Below, piece after piece: positions 33,413-46,355 of a DNA stretch of 64,000 nt. Source of the stretch: Takakia lepidozioides (taxonomy: Eukaryota; Streptophyta; Takakiopsida; Takakiales; Takakiaceae); the NCBI GenBank assembly GCA_030704615.1, contig CM060734.1, forward strand, positions 4,712,001 to 4,776,000, in the 5' to 3' direction. The notes under the pieces are model-generated. The model did no database searches, was not told where the DNA came from, and was given only the letters and a program-made list of their open reading frames with translations. The translations under genes and the position numbers were made by a program. Every line of letters starts with the position of its first letter. The stretch's first letter is position 1.

Positions 33413-34160
33413 CACCGCGCTACTCCTCCTCCATCCGGGAGCTGCTGTCATTGAGCGTACTCCGCTACTCTTTTTCAAGGATGCTGTGCCGCCGAAATCA
33501 GCCGACTGCCCTTATCATGGCCACGATTATGCTATGTTCAAACCAGAATCAGGAGACATCATTGTCTGGCTCTCTGTTTTCACAGACGCTGCTGGAATCA
33601 AGCAAGAAGAGTCTTTGCGCGCAATGGAGTATCTGGAGGGCTATTACCGCTTTGAGCGAGGTGAGGGCGAGGGTCAATGCGGTCCGTGGTCCTGGAAATG
33701 AAAATTGTTGACCTCGATATATACCAAGCTGGAAAGGGATGCCGGACAGATCACGCAAGGCCTCGCTTTGGCGCTTGGAACTGCTGCCAGTGGACCAGGG
33801 AGGACGGCACCGGGGAAACTATATACGTGCCAGATCAACTCCGCTCTTCCAGTGTATGGAGACATTCGGCTGAGTTGCGAAGACGAATCGCACGGGCACA
33901 TTGAGGCCACAGTGACATTGTCCATGTATGATGGTGGTATCATTGATGGACATGACATTGTCGTCGGCTCCAGCAAGGGCAGCAGAACGACCGAATTGCA
34001 GTTTACCTCGAGGTGCCGCAGCAGTGATGAGCTTGTTTTGAGGGGTGATCGAAGTTCCGTCGACTTGGTGGAAGCCCATGTAGAAGGAGGAAGGAAGGGC
34101 TTAGTTTTGTCTGCCGGTGGTAATGTGAGAACATCGTGTTCGATCAATAAACCCATCGTA
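33413..34160 (+). pseudogene. Unrecognised 'companion' family gene, copy 3 (5' cut, frameshifted)
   Basis: Begins directly after the terminus of copy D. The first readable piece (to 33701) has DCPYHGHDYAMF and SGDIIVWLSVF, matching DCPFGGIDYAMY and SGDIVIWYTDY of copy 2. Then WNCCQWTREDGTGET, VYGDIRLSCEDE, LSMYDGGIIDGHDIVV and SSDELVLRG follow in shifted frames, with changes near 33700 and 33835. The N-terminus is missing. AATAAA lies at 34146-34151. The gene converges on copy A of the ParB/methyltransferase gene, with no element terminus between them. Confidence 0.6.
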
Positions 34161-34199
34161 CCTCACTTCTGTGTGATTGTGTTTCATTCTGTTGAATAA

Positions 34200-34990
34200 C
34201 TGTCAGAATTGGCCCACTGTTTACAATTTGATGTCTCATTTTACAATGTGTCTGTCCGGATGAATATGCGGGAACATGTTCCGTCCAGGGTACACGAAAT
34301 ACCAACAGGGGGTCTATAATTGGACAGGACAAAACGAGGTGACATTGCCAAATGCGGCGACGCATTTCCAGCTTGGCAATGGAAAACTTCTTTTTGGACA
34401 AGGGAATGCGGTGCCGCATTTCCGTCAACACTTCGAAAAGTGTGACATTTCCGACCAGCGCGATGGAATGCGTTACCGCATTTCCGTGAGAGGGTCTGCC
34501 AAATGGATAAATTGCGATTTGGCCGTTCTGGAAATGCGGCGCCGCATTTCATGTCCGTCATCGACTTTTTTTTACAATGGAATGCGGTGCCAATTTTTGG
34601 TGGGCCTGCCAGTTCGAACAACGACCATCCCCAATATGGAAATGCGGCACCGCATTTTCAATTCCCCATCTCGACCTCCTTGTTCGACCTCCTTTGTCGA
34701 CCTCTGTAAGCGTGGTGGCATCCATGCAATGAGCGGGAGAGGCCAAAACTGGCGTGTGGACAAAGAAATTTTGAAATGCGGCACCGCATTTCCAATCGGC
34801 CGATTACTTTTTACTATGCCAACATTGAAATGGAAAATGTAGTCCCTCCCCTGTTTTGGAAATGCGGGTGCCGCATTTCCAAAAGAGGTTCTTAGAGTTG
34901 CCAAAATTTTGGAAATGCGGTTTGCCCCATTTCTGATTTTGGGAGCGTCGTGGTTTGAGCGATTGTGTGGCTGGAATGCACACTGGAGAG
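34200..34990. repeat. Seven or more copies of GAAATGCGGCRCCGCATTTC palindromes
   Basis: Imperfect to perfect palindromes at about 34351-34369, 34402-34423, 34464-34486, 34530-34550, 34638-34659, 34773-34793 and 34858-34880, plus a degenerate one near 34910. Spacers are unrelated and uneven (30-110 bp), unlike a tandem array. The same palindrome occurs once each in introns 1, 5 and 6 of the neighbouring copy A gene (near 38707, 37500 and 36240). It was not noticed elsewhere in the window in this exact form. No coding evidence in this stretch. Confidence 0.85.
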
Positions 34991-35099
34991 GGGTCACGAA
35001 TGTCTGGCAGAATTTCCTTTATATACTCTGGAAGAGAATTTACATTTACAGAGACTTCATTAAATTCTATTAATCTTGAAAATCATACCGAATCCTCAT

Positions 35100-38000
35100 C
35101 TTGTTCTAGACTGTCTGCTCCGCCTCCACCCCCTCAGTGCTTTCTCATCTCCAGCGGACTGCTCGTTGGCAGGCTTTCGAAAATCCCATCTTCCCTTGCG
35201 GAACTGTCCATCTCACCTCCGTTGGGTCGTCTTCCTCCCTGTCTGCGTCGCTTCATCGCCGCTGAATCACATATGTACTTTCGTTACCCGTCTACCTGTC
35301 TGAGCTGCTGCCAACTCTTTCCTTATCCTTCTGTCCTCCCTAGCCCTCTCCAAAATCTGCTCTACTTTTACTGGGATTCTCACTTCTCTAATCGCTGTAT
35401 TTGCGAGTTTAGTTGCATAACTAGGAAGGGAGTAGTCCCTCACCGGGCTCGTCATGAAGTCGGCCCTCGCAAAGAACGGGACATTCTTTCCTGGCAGAAG
35501 TGTAGGCCCTACATGTTTCGACCCGGACCCTGCAATCCTGCACATGACAGTCATCAACGAGACTAATGAGAACCACAGTCGGGAAATTCGTTTGACATAA
35601 ATGACCCAGAAAGGCTTTGCAAACTTACAATGTTTGCACTCACTCGTATTCCGGGGTTCTCCTCCGCATCAATGTCCACTGTGTCTTCCTCGGACTCCGA
35701 CGAATCCGAGGGAACTTCCGCTCTGTCGGGAGCCTAACATTCCGTTGCAGCCCTTCAAGATGGGATCCCCACAAGATGAATCCTCCTCGTAGGCAAAGAG
35801 TGCCGGTCGGAAAAACCGCCCAGCCCACTTGAGGCACCTGTTACAATGCCATCCACACATTACCACATGGCGCTTCAGATGTTGCGAACTACATCCTAAC
35901 GAGGATTTGCAGAACAACCATAGATCAAGATTCTGCATACTTGTCCCACAGATGAGGTCGAGCACTGTGCCCTCAAGTCTGTGCATGTCTCCATAATTGT
36001 CTGAATGAAGGCAGGGCTCCGAGTCCTGTGAGTACCGCAGGGGGGGTTCCGTTGAAGTGAGGCTAGTGAGGGAGAAGTTCCTTGGAACGTTGTTGAACAG
36101 AACTCGTAAATCGAGTGGGTCGCGTTCGGGTCAACCTTTCCCTCCCTCCTTCCGGAAAGCAAAGGTGGAGTTCTCCTTCACAAAGCAGTATGCATCGAAC
36201 TGCTTCGTCTGCATACACAGGGGGAAAACGATTAGAAACCGAATGCGGCACCGCATTTGAAAACACCCAAGCAAATGAATGGACGAGTGCCAGTGTCGTA
36301 ATCACCTTCTTCCCTTCCGACCGAAGGCCCAGTGTGTTGATGCACGTCCACTTCTTTTTCAGAATCGGGACGGCGCTCTCTTCGGGTCCACTTCGCAATT
36401 CCTGTCTGAGTGTTTTTTCCTCTGCTCGCCAGGACAACCACACAGCCTCTGTCGTCCAACACCATGCGGGCAAGCCCGAATCCTTTCTTCCAAAAGTCCT
36501 CCGAGTACCTGTTCCAAGATGGCAAAGCTTGCAGTCCTTCCACAGGCTCTCCGTCCGGAATATCCAAGATGATCATATCGCAAGACCACTCGGTGGCATT
36601 TCCGCCCCTCCTACAATCCTTGTCTGCACACACCCTCTCAAAGAACGAGACCATATTCTGAAATCCTGGGGTGTCGGAAGGCTCTTCGGCAGTCGCCTTC
36701 TTCAGTGCTCTGCCCTTCAGACCCTCCATGGTCTTCATGTATGCCAACTTCGCTGCCCGTCCATCCAAAGCCGCCAAGAAACTCTCATTTACACACTGGA
36801 CTACTATTTCGGGAGCCACTTTCGGCCTCTTCATTTCCACCGGCTCGAAAGGGTGCCCCCTGGGGGGTTGAAGAGTGCCTTCTTAGCCGAGCCAGTTCTC
36901 GTGCCTCTCGTGACAACGGTGGGCACAGGGGAGGCAGCCTGCGTTTGGGGGGGTGGGCTGGTTGCAAAGTCTCCATCGGAGTCCTCTTCCTCACCCTCTT
37001 CCTGAACAGGCTGTTTCTGCTTCTTCGTTTTGGCGGGTGTCACAACAGCTGCTCCTTGCTGGCGAGTCCTCTTCTTCGACCCCTTCTGTTGGGCCTGCAC
37101 AGTTGCATCCACCGTCTTTTGTGCCATCTCAGCTGCCTTTCTGGATTCTTCCAGAGCAGCAGATTCCTTTGCCGACTTTGGCCCAGCAGGGACACGTCTT
37201 TCCTTTCTCTTCTCTTCTGCCAAGGCGTGCAGATCTTTCTCAGACTCGTCAACAATACCGCCAGACATGTCCAGGTACCACGGGCATCCAACGAGATGCG
37301 CGGGATGCCATTGTTTCTGCATCTCGGGTGTGTAGACACAGCTTGGGCCCGCCACGGTCCAAGCCATGAAGAACGGGGCTCTTGAGCCAGGGCCCGTGTC
37401 TGAAGGAGCACGTATTTCATATACCTGCAAGGCAGTCAGCATGCGTGAGCAAAAGTTGAGACCAACCTACTCGCAGAGTGCCACCAAAAACATAAAATGC
37501 GAATGCGGTGCCGCATTTCCGAGACAAACCTCGTAACCAGGCTTCGCATACAAGGGCAGCTGTGCTTCACCTGTAAACAATTCACATTGCAGCTTTCCCC
37601 GCTCCCTCCTGATGTGTAAACTCCACGCTCCTTCTTGCTGTCTGTAGCTCTCTGGCGAAAAGGTTGTCCTTGTACGCACATCTGAAACGTGTCACGTAGT
37701 CTTCCAATGTCTGTGTTCCATCCCATTTGACGTACAAGCCAAACGAATTTGTGTGCATTACGACTTGCTCCTTCGCATTCGACATTACCTTGCGATTCCC
37801 AAATGCATTGTCACGTAGCAGTTCAGGGAATTCATGTCAGAAAAGCAAATCTAGGGAAGTACCTTGAATTACCTGGAACCACCAAGTCATACGGTTGAGC
37901 CACACATCCACTGCAGGGTCGGAAACTTCCAGTGGAAAAGACCACATTGTCCTTATGCTCTCGGATGCATTCCAGATCGACAGCCACCGTGTCTGCCATT

Positions 38001-39451
38001 TCCGATCCAATGTCAGGAGCTGGAAGAGAGTGGCTATTGCTAGGAAGGAACTTCAGTGCATTGAAACCTCACCTTCTCTTTCGCCTCCACACATGCCGTT
38101 GAGAGGTGATGCAGTTTCTCTAATTGCATGGTCGGCTGCATGGCCCGAGAATAGTGTTTTGCAATCTCGGGGATGAAGTCCTTTCCAAGTGCCGGATCTG
38201 CAATTACCAGCTTCACAAGCTTTGACTTGTATTTGGTTCTGGACTTGACACCAGCTTCCTTCAAGTGCTCAGTCAATGACTGCAACGTTTTGACCTGCCC
38301 CTCACTTTCCATGAAGAAGCGTTTGGCATGGGCCAAATCCAGCTTGATGTTTGACTGCCAACAAAAACATGCAGAAGCGTTACATTCGATTCATGTGGAA
38401 ACATTACTGAAAATTGGGGAAGGATGAGCAGAGGGAAATTGGAGGACGACTTACTTCGTATATCACCTCCACCATTCCATCCATAGTGAGACGATACCAT
38501 GTCCGGTCTGTTTTTGCAACGGCTTTCTGAATGAGCTCGGGCTCCAGCATTTCCGCAAACATCTGCGGATCAGTGAGACCAGTTTTCCTCACCCTGTACA
38601 GCATATGTGCCATGTGGGTATGCACTTACGCATTCTCAGTGACCCTGCAAGGCACACTCTCCAGTTCAGTACACGGAAGCACGGAAACAAACCAGAATGG
38701 AAACTGAAATGCGGCACCGCATTTCGAACGTGCTAGGGAGGGTATGAGTATCTTACGAGTTGAGGTCCGCCATGGCATTCTTGAGCAGGGAGGAGTCTGC
38801 CGCCTTCACCTTCAGGATGACACACTCCACCATGTAATGCCAGCCAATGTGCTTGGCATGGTTCTGCTTGATGTACTCCCACCAGGCGAGAAGTCGGTGA
38901 TTCCCGTCCCACACAAAGAACATTTTACCAGACATATGGCCAAAGTCTAGATCACTCTTCAGCGTCGCCTCGAATTCGTCGTTGCAAGTGTGCCAGTGGG
39001 TATCCCACGTTGACAATTCATCGGAAGTGGGTCCACGAGTTTCGCCGTCCTCATTCTCAATGGAAACGTAAAACGCTGCCGATCCCAGACGGTACCCTTC
39101 TCGAAATGCGAACTTGAGCTTATCCACATCTCCGGGAAGGGCCTGCCTGACGATGGGAAGAGAGACAATGCGACAGAGTGGGATTCGAAGAGTCCGCTGG
39201 AATACCCTGCTGCCCAGAACTCTGCCAATGCTACTGTGTGTCTCCTCCAACATTTTATCCGATGCACTTTTGAAATCCTTCGGAGACATGTCTGTAGGTG
39301 CCGGTAGTGGCTGAGCAGCTGGAGCATCCTCAACTGGAGCTGCACTCTGGGGCCTGTCTGCGGGCAATTCTGCCATTGCAGAGGCCTCCTCCGGGCCTGC
39401 TTGCTCATCGGTGGTGAGGTCTTGCTGCGAACGTTGAGCGGCAGCACCCTC
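35100..39451 (-). pseudogene. ParB/DNA-methyltransferase-like gene, copy A (diverged subfamily)
   Basis: Exons on the minus strand: 39451-38757, 38644-38455, 38354-38072, 37992-37873, 37788-37571, 37424-36306, 36208-35941, 35837-35644 and about 35545-35100, with GT-AG introns at the same positions as in B and C. Exon 1 has the ParB-like RIPLCRIVSL, DVDKLKFAFREGYRLG and VWDGNHRLLAWWEYI. Exon 4 has RMTWWFQ. Exon 6 has FFMAWTVAGP, a Lys/Arg-rich linker and CDMIILDIPDG. Exon 7 has RSPAFIQTI and LDLICGT. Exon 9 has NVPFFARADFM. Much lower similarity to B, C and D than these have to each other. Lesions: TGA replacing Arg near the end of exon 5, frame changes in exon 6 (near 36850 and 36395) and exon 8. 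The 5' end is cut at 39452 by the terminus of copy B. Confidence 0.75.
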
Positions 39452-39603
39452 GGGGGCTGCTATTTCATGAGCGGCATGAGCATGAGCGAAAAAAAAAAAA
39501 GCATGAGCAGACCATTGTGAGTCCACAGAAATAGGGTTAGGAGGCACGGAAATAGGGTCATGTGAAGTTGGAATGTGGCACCAGTGGACTTGAAATGCAA
39601 CAT

Positions 39604-42600
39604 TTTATTGCAAATTTTGTGGCAAGCCACGTCTATACAAGTGTGTTCTAACTGTCATAGCCGGAATGGGCACTACTCTCCTACACCCTCCGAGGAACTT
39701 GCCCCACCTTCTTCCTCATCCCCCTCATCCCCCTCATCCTCCGAGCTCTGTGATGCATCAGTTCCACTATGCCTCTCAAAAATCCCGTCCTCTCCTTGGG
39801 GGACTGTCTACCTCACCTCCTGGGAATCTTCTGCGTCTTCTCCCCCACTTTCCTCAGCAGAATCCAACACAAATCTACGAGCCCGACGAGCTCTAATAGC
39901 TGCTGCCTCCTCCCTCATCTTCATTTTCTTGAGGCTTGCCTCGTCTAAAATCTGCTGTACACGACTACGTTCGGAACACCTCCTAATGGACACCGAAGCA
40001 AGCCGGGCAGCATAAGTAGGAAGGATGTACTCCCTTTCTGGACTAGGCATGAAATCCCCCCTGGCAAAAAAAGGCACGTTCCTCCTGCCCATGAACTCCG
40101 GTGTAGACGTCCCTCCGGCAGTACTTGGCATCCTACAGTAAGAACAAATCCACTTGAAGAATGTCAATACCAGCACAACCAGAAAGGGTTTTCAATGAAA
40201 TAAGAGAGCGGAGGGAGGTGCCTCACAAAATCTGGAGGCAACTTACAATGCCACCACTCACTCGTAAACCGGGGGCTCCTCGGCCTCGATCCCAACTTCC
40301 TCCCCCTGCTCCTTCTCGGATTTTTCCTCATCCTCCAAGGATGCCTCTTCCTCTTTCGGCAGACGTTCAGCCGCTGCAAGTTCCGAGTTGTGGAGGGCAG
40401 TATCTGGCTCGAAGGCGAACACATGCCTGTCGGACAACGTCCCTACCCACATTGAAGCACCTGAGGAACAAAGCGGGCGGTTAATAGCTTGCGGCATGCA
40501 ATTGCAATGGGGCCAGGGGACAAACTGAGCACGTGAAGGCTTACCCGTGCCGCATGTGAGGTCCAGAATCCGCCCTTGGACATCCGAGCACGTCTCCATG
40601 AGGGTTTGGATGAAAGCAGGGCTCCGGGTCCGGCTGTACCGCCACGGTTTGCCTGTCTTTGTGTCCTTCGGCATACTAGAGTGGGGCACATAGTTGTAGA
40701 GGACATCGTAGGTTACAGGGTCCACAGCGGCATCAACAAGACGACCGTCGTTGCGGAATTTGAACGTAGACCCTCTCTTCACAAAGCAATATGCCTCAAA
40801 CACCAATGTCTGCACATCCAACAAAGAAGGGATCAATTCCAGGGTCTACTTAACATACACCACAATATGAAGTGAATGCAATAGATTGATAACTTACACT
40901 TTGGCCCTCTGTTCGCAACCCCTGCGTACTGATGCAGAACCATTTTCTGAGGAGGACCGGGGTGACACTTTTCGGTGTCCACCTTGCCACCGCATTCTCT
41001 GTGGTCTTCCCTCTCGTGGCAAGGACAACCACACATCCACCGTCATCCAGAAGCATCCCCGCCAGCCCAAACCCGGCTTTCCAGTAGTCCTCAGTAAACC
41101 TGTTCCAGGTGGGCACACCATCCAGGCCCTCCAGCAGCTCCCCATCTGGAATGTCGAGGAGAATCATGTCGCAAGCTCTCTCCACCTCAACCCCCCCCCC
41201 CCCGAGTGCTCTTGCAATTCGTGCTCACAGCCGTGAAGAATTCCATCATGGCTTCAAAACCAGGGGTGTCTTTAGGCTCTGTACCGGCAGCCCTCTTCTT
41301 GGCTTTCCCCTTCTGCTCCGCCAGAGACTTGTTGTGTGCCACCTTCTTCGCCCTGGCAGCGAGAGCGTCAAGGAAGCTCTCATTGACGCATTGGATGATG
41401 GTTGGAGGTTCTAGCTTTGGCCTGTGCATAAACGTCACCGCCGAATACCGCCGTGTAGGCTCGCCCTCAAATGCCAACTTCTTGGCAGAGCCAGTCCCAC
41501 TCCGAACTGACTTGGGAACCCGGACGACCGGTGACTGGGTAGGAGCAACAGCAGTCGCAGGACCTTGAACAAAATCGGCGTCGGAGTCACTCTCTTGGGT
41601 CCCCTCCTGCGCCTCCTCCGATGCCCCGATGGTTTTCTTCTTTTTGGGTGTTACTGCAGTCACCTGTTTCCTTGTCCTTTTCCTTTGACCTTTACTCTTT
41701 CTCATGCAATTTCTCCTGAATTCCTGCCTGAGCAAGCTCTGCCGCTTTCCTGGAGTTCGCAAGCGCTTTTGCCTCTTTTGCACCCAACGGAGGCAGCGGA
41801 GCCCCGGTTTCGTCGGAATTCAGCATCCAGCTTCAATTGAAACTCGGATGGGTCGAGCGAGCCGGCGGGAAGGTCCACATACCAAGGGCAATCACGCAAA
41901 TGTTCCAGATGCCACTCCTTCACAATATCGTCAGTGTACATGGAGTCAGCCCCAGGGTTCCTCCATGCCAGGAAGAATGGTGGCTCGAAAGACAGATGAC
42001 CTTTCTCCAAAAGGGAAACTTACAGTACCTGCATTCATGAAAAACACAATGAGGTCCGAAAATGGCTAAGTCCCTGAACGGCAATAGGGCCTAGAACTGG
42101 AATATGGCGCCGAATTTCCACTTCAGGGCCAGCCAGTCTAGGGACTTAGCCCGAAAATGGCTAAGTCCCTGAACGGCAATACGGCCTGGAACTGGAAAGT
42201 GGCGCCGAATTTCCAGTTCAGAGCCAGCCAGTCTAGGGACTTAGCCCGAAAAATGGCTAAGTCCCTGGACGGCAATAGGCCTAGAACTGGAAAACGGCGC
42301 CGAATTTCCAGTTCCGGGCCAGCCACCCTAGGGACTTAGCCCGAAAATGGCTAAGTCCCTGGACGGCAATAGGGCCTAGAACTGGAAAACGGCGCCGAAT
42401 TTCCAGTTCCGGGCCAGCCACCTAGGGACTTAGCCCGAAAATGGCTAAGTCCCTGGACGGCAATAGGGCCTAGAACTGGAAAACGGCGCCGAATTTCCAG
42501 TTCCTGGCCAGCCACCGTAGGGACTTAGACCGAAAATGGCTAAGTCCCTGGACGGCAATAGGCCTAGAACTGGAAAACGGCGCCGAATTTCCAGTTCCTG

Positions 42601-45600
42601 GCCAGCCACCGTAGGGACTTAGACCGAAAAATGGCTAAGTCCCTGGACGGCAATAGGGCCTGGAACTGGAATATGGCGCCGAATTTCCACTTCAGGGCCA
42701 GCCAGTCTAGGGACTTAGCCCGAAAATGGCTAAGTCCCTGAACGGCAATACGGCCTGGAACTGGAAAAGGGCGCCGAATTTCCAGTTCAGGGCCAGGCAG
42801 TCTAGGGACTTAGCCCGAAAATGGCTAAGTCCCTGGACGGCAATAGGGCCTAGAACTGGAAAACGGCGCCGAAATTTCCAGTTGCGGGCCAGCCACACTA
42901 GGACTTAGCCGAAAATGGCTAAGTCCTGAACGACAATAGGGCCTAAAAACTGGAATATGGCGCCGAATTTCCACTTCAGGGCCCAGCCAGTCTAGGGCTT
43001 AGGCCGAAAATGGCTAAGTCCCTGAACGCAATAGGGCCTGGAACTGGAAAATGGTGCCGAATTTCCAGTCCGGGCCAGCCAGTCTAGGGACTTAGCCATT
43101 TTCGGAGCCCTGACTGGAAAATTCGGCGCCATTTTCCCTAACACCACTTGAGGCCTCTAACATCCTGAAATGCCAGGACTTGAAAGAAAGGCAGCGCGTA
43201 TGTACCTGTACAGAAGGCGCATTGCTGCTTTGTCCGCGTTCGGCTGGTCGGTGAACTCGTGGCTCCGGCGAGCATCTGCTATCTCCCGAAAGAATAGGTT
43301 GGTTTTGTAGAGCAGAAAGTACCTCGTCACATAGTCACGTAGGCTCTCTGCTGCAGGAGATATCTCCATCTTGAACTGATGTGCTTGTGTGTCCAGCTGC
43401 TCTTTGCGCATTCGTCGTCACCTGTGGAGATTGTCCATCAGATCACTTTCCTCAAAAAATACAATGAATCCACCCCCTACTAGAGTAGAAGCCCCACGAA
43501 GCGTGGGGAAGTACCTGAAACCACCATGTCATGCGGTTCATCCACATGTCGAATGTGGGGTCAGAGAGTTTGTCCGGTTTGGGGAAGCTCCACATGTCCC
43601 TGGTACTTTGGAAACCATTCCAGATTTGGAGCCACCGGGTCTGTCCAACCACCCAGCATATTCGTAAGCGCCACCACAAAAAAGGAGTTGTTGCCACCAC
43701 AATTTTGTTAAGAATGTATCACCTTTTCTGTTGCATCCACACAGGATGTGGCTAGACGATGGAGCTTCTCCAATGTCATCGTGGGCTTCAGAGCGCGAGA
43801 GTAGTGCTCCCCACCTCCACCAGAAAGTCGGCCACCCAAGGGCGGGATCAGCTATGGCCACGTACTTTACCATCCGCGACTTGTACTTTATGCGGGCCCT
43901 CACCTCCGCAGCTTTGACATACGATTCGAGTTCCGGGAGGGTTGGATTCTTCTCCTCTGACTCCATGTAGAACCTCCGCGCATGTGCCAAATCCTGCTGT
44001 ATTTTCGTCTGTCAAGAATGCGCACATAAGATTAGAGATCCTGCTCAACACAATTTCTCCTATTGGGGGACGAGAGACAGATTAGCTCAACAAAACTGTC
44101 AGGAGCTTTACCCGAAATATGTAGTCCACCATGGCGTCGACGCTCAGCCTATACCAGGTTCTGTCTGCCTTTGCCTCCGACTTGCACAGGAGGTCGGCAC
44201 TGAGGGAATTGGCAAACTCTTGCACCCCCTGCTTCCCGACATCCTTCACTCGGAAGAGCATATGGGACAAGTTGGTGGCAATGAAGGCATTCTCAGTCAC
44301 CCTGCAGTGCCACATTTCCATCAAACAATACTGAAATGGGAATTTTCATCATATATGAGGATTCGCAATGAAATGACTTCCAAATTCAAAGTCCAAAAGC
44401 GAGAGGGTTGTAGCTTACGAGTTGATGTCGCCATTGCAGCTTTGAGAAGACTGCGATCTTGGGCCCCGCAACCTTCAGCACAACACAATCGACGGCGAAA
44501 TGCCAATCGAGATCGTTGGGGTGGGCTTGGGCAATGTGCTCCATCCATGCCAGGAGGCGATGATTGCCGTCCCACACGTAGAACATCTTACCGGACATGT
44601 GCTGGAAAAGAGGATCACTAGCAATCGATCTCTCGAACTCCTCATTTCGCGTTTGCCAATGGGGACCCCATTTGTCCACCTCATCGGAAGTGTGGGCACG
44701 GGAAGCTCCGTGGTCGTTCTCAATGGAAACGTAAAAGGCGGCAGACCCCATTCGATATCCATCCCGGAAAGAGAATTTCAGCTTGTCGATATCGCCTGGG
44801 AGGGCAGGTCTCACCACCTGCAATGACACCAAGCGGCAAAGGGGAATTCGAAGCTTGGCCGGGTACACCATGCCCCCCAGCACCCTGCCAATGTTGCTGT
44901 GGGTTGCCTCCAACATCTGGCAGCGGCCAACTTCATATCCGCCTCAGACATGACGTCTGCTGCAGAGGGTTTTCCGGCAGCCCACCAGGACCGCCAAATC
45001 CAGCCTGTATGCTCCGGGTTTGGGGCCTGGGGATGTCCGGGAGGATGTCATCCTGGTCAGAAACCTCCATGTCGTCCTCCTCAACAGGGTCAGCCACCTG
45101 CGAAACCACCTCCAGCACTCTCGTCGTCTCTACTGCCCTCTCCCTGGCTTCACCTCGAACTTGCACAATCCGTGCTCTTTCAGGTGTTCTTTCCTCTCCT
45201 CCACTCTCCACCGTATGGGTAATTGCGGGGGCTGCTCTTGCCCACGATGGTCTAATCGTGTGCTACTGCCTCTCTGTGGTGTCTTGTAGGGATCCACCGT
45301 CTCTGTGGTCCCTCGCTTACATTGTCATCTGTCATTTGGGCACCCCTGGCCTCTTCAGCTGCCTTTTGTCTTTCCTCCTGGCTAGCATTCTGTCTCGTCT
45401 GTTCTTTTGCCCTCTCTTTTGCCCTCTCACTCACGGGCTTTCTGTTTCTTACTAGGGCTAGCAGCAGGGGAGCCCTCCAGGACGACCACCTTTGATTGAG
45501 GCGAACTGACACCCTCGCGCGCACTGCTCACTCCCCCTCCGCAGCTCGTGACTGCTCTCTCGCCGGGGATTGCATGTGCTTAGCTTTCTTCTTTTTCTTT

Positions 45601-45855
45601 GCGTGGGCGGGCCCTACTGCATGTGCATGAACAACCTCCATTGCCGGATCTGCTGTCCTCATGTCCTCACGCCCTTCACCTGCCATGCCGCCTGCACCAA
45701 CCTCCCCAATGCCTACTCTGTCGTAATCTCGTTGCAAGTCCTCCCGTCCACCAACAAAGGTTTAAGTTTGCCCTCTCGCCCCAAGTTGGGCGATTCAAAC
45801 ATGCGATGAGTTGGAGCTATCGATGATACCACCAGCGTGCCGGGCCGTCGTCACT
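39604..45855 (-). CDS. ParB/DNA-methyltransferase-like gene, copy B
   Basis: Best source of exon limits together with copy C: about 44945-44419 (ParB-like), 44301-44112, 44008-43723, 43640-43515, 43421-43206, 42028-40898, 40809-40545, 40460-40262, then 40132 downward; AATAAA at 39609-39604. The ParB-like exon reads RIPLCRLVSL, DIDKLKFSFRDGYRMG and YVWDGNHRLLAW. The methyltransferase-like part has LDIPDG (41141-41155), GCVVVLATRG, RSPAFIQTL and LDLTCGTG followed by VFAFEPD: motif order IV, X, I as in beta-class N6-adenine/N4-cytosine enzymes. The N-terminal region (45250-45850) has a KKKKKAK run suitable for nuclear import. Damage: run of 13 G before LDIPDG (out of frame), extra T in exon 5, TAG for Trp in exon 9, N-terminal frame changes. 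DNA modification is inferred from fold signatures only. Confidence 0.7.
42029..43205 (-). repeat. Intron 5 of copy B: about eleven 95-bp hairpin repeats
   Basis: A 1177-bp intron with donor GTACATACGC and acceptor ATGCAG (gene sense), filled with the same 95-bp unit as in copy D. Unit order and point variants differ between B, C and D, for example in the positions of the TGGAATATGGCGCC variant. The arrays therefore changed by internal duplication or deletion after the gene copies separated. Confidence 0.85.
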
Positions 45856-46355
45856 NNNNNNNNNNNNNNNNNNNNNNNNNNNNNNNNNNNNNNNNNNNNN
45901 NNNNNNNNNNNNNNNNNNNNNNNNNNNNNNNNNNNNNNNNNNNNNNNNNNNNNNNNNNNNNNNNNNNNNNNNNNNNNNNNNNNNNNNNNNNNNNNNNNNN
46001 NNNNNNNNNNNNNNNNNNNNNNNNNNNNNNNNNNNNNNNNNNNNNNNNNNNNNNNNNNNNNNNNNNNNNNNNNNNNNNNNNNNNNNNNNNNNNNNNNNNN
46101 NNNNNNNNNNNNNNNNNNNNNNNNNNNNNNNNNNNNNNNNNNNNNNNNNNNNNNNNNNNNNNNNNNNNNNNNNNNNNNNNNNNNNNNNNNNNNNNNNNNN
46201 NNNNNNNNNNNNNNNNNNNNNNNNNNNNNNNNNNNNNNNNNNNNNNNNNNNNNNNNNNNNNNNNNNNNNNNNNNNNNNNNNNNNNNNNNNNNNNNNNNNN
46301 NNNNNNNNNNNNNNNNNNNNNNNNNNNNNNNNNNNNNNNNNNNNNNNNNNNNNNN
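45856..46355. other. Assembly gap, exactly 500 N
   Basis: A run of 500 undetermined bases at the centre of the inverted duplication of copies B and C. The round number suggests a placeholder, so the true distance, and even the adjacency of the two sides, is unknown. Confidence 0.98.

Larger units (their letters stand above)
39452..45855 (-). mobile_element. ParB/methyltransferase element, copy B (runs into the gap)
   Basis: Left terminus GGGGGCTGCTATTTCATGAG at 39452, with CATGAGC repeats and an A-tract inside, as at 7801 and, inverted, at 54507. It interrupts the N-terminal region of copy A. The unit extends to the edge of the 500-N gap. Its sequence up to 45855 is the reverse complement of copy C from 48304 onward (shared GCGTGCCGGGC at both inner ends), so the other terminus is not seen. 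Confidence 0.75.

Noticed and set aside
34241-34842. ORFs across the copy A palindromes (34276-34842 plus, 34572-34997 minus)
   Set aside because: Present on both strands through the palindromes, with no homology to the other gene copies and no splice signals.
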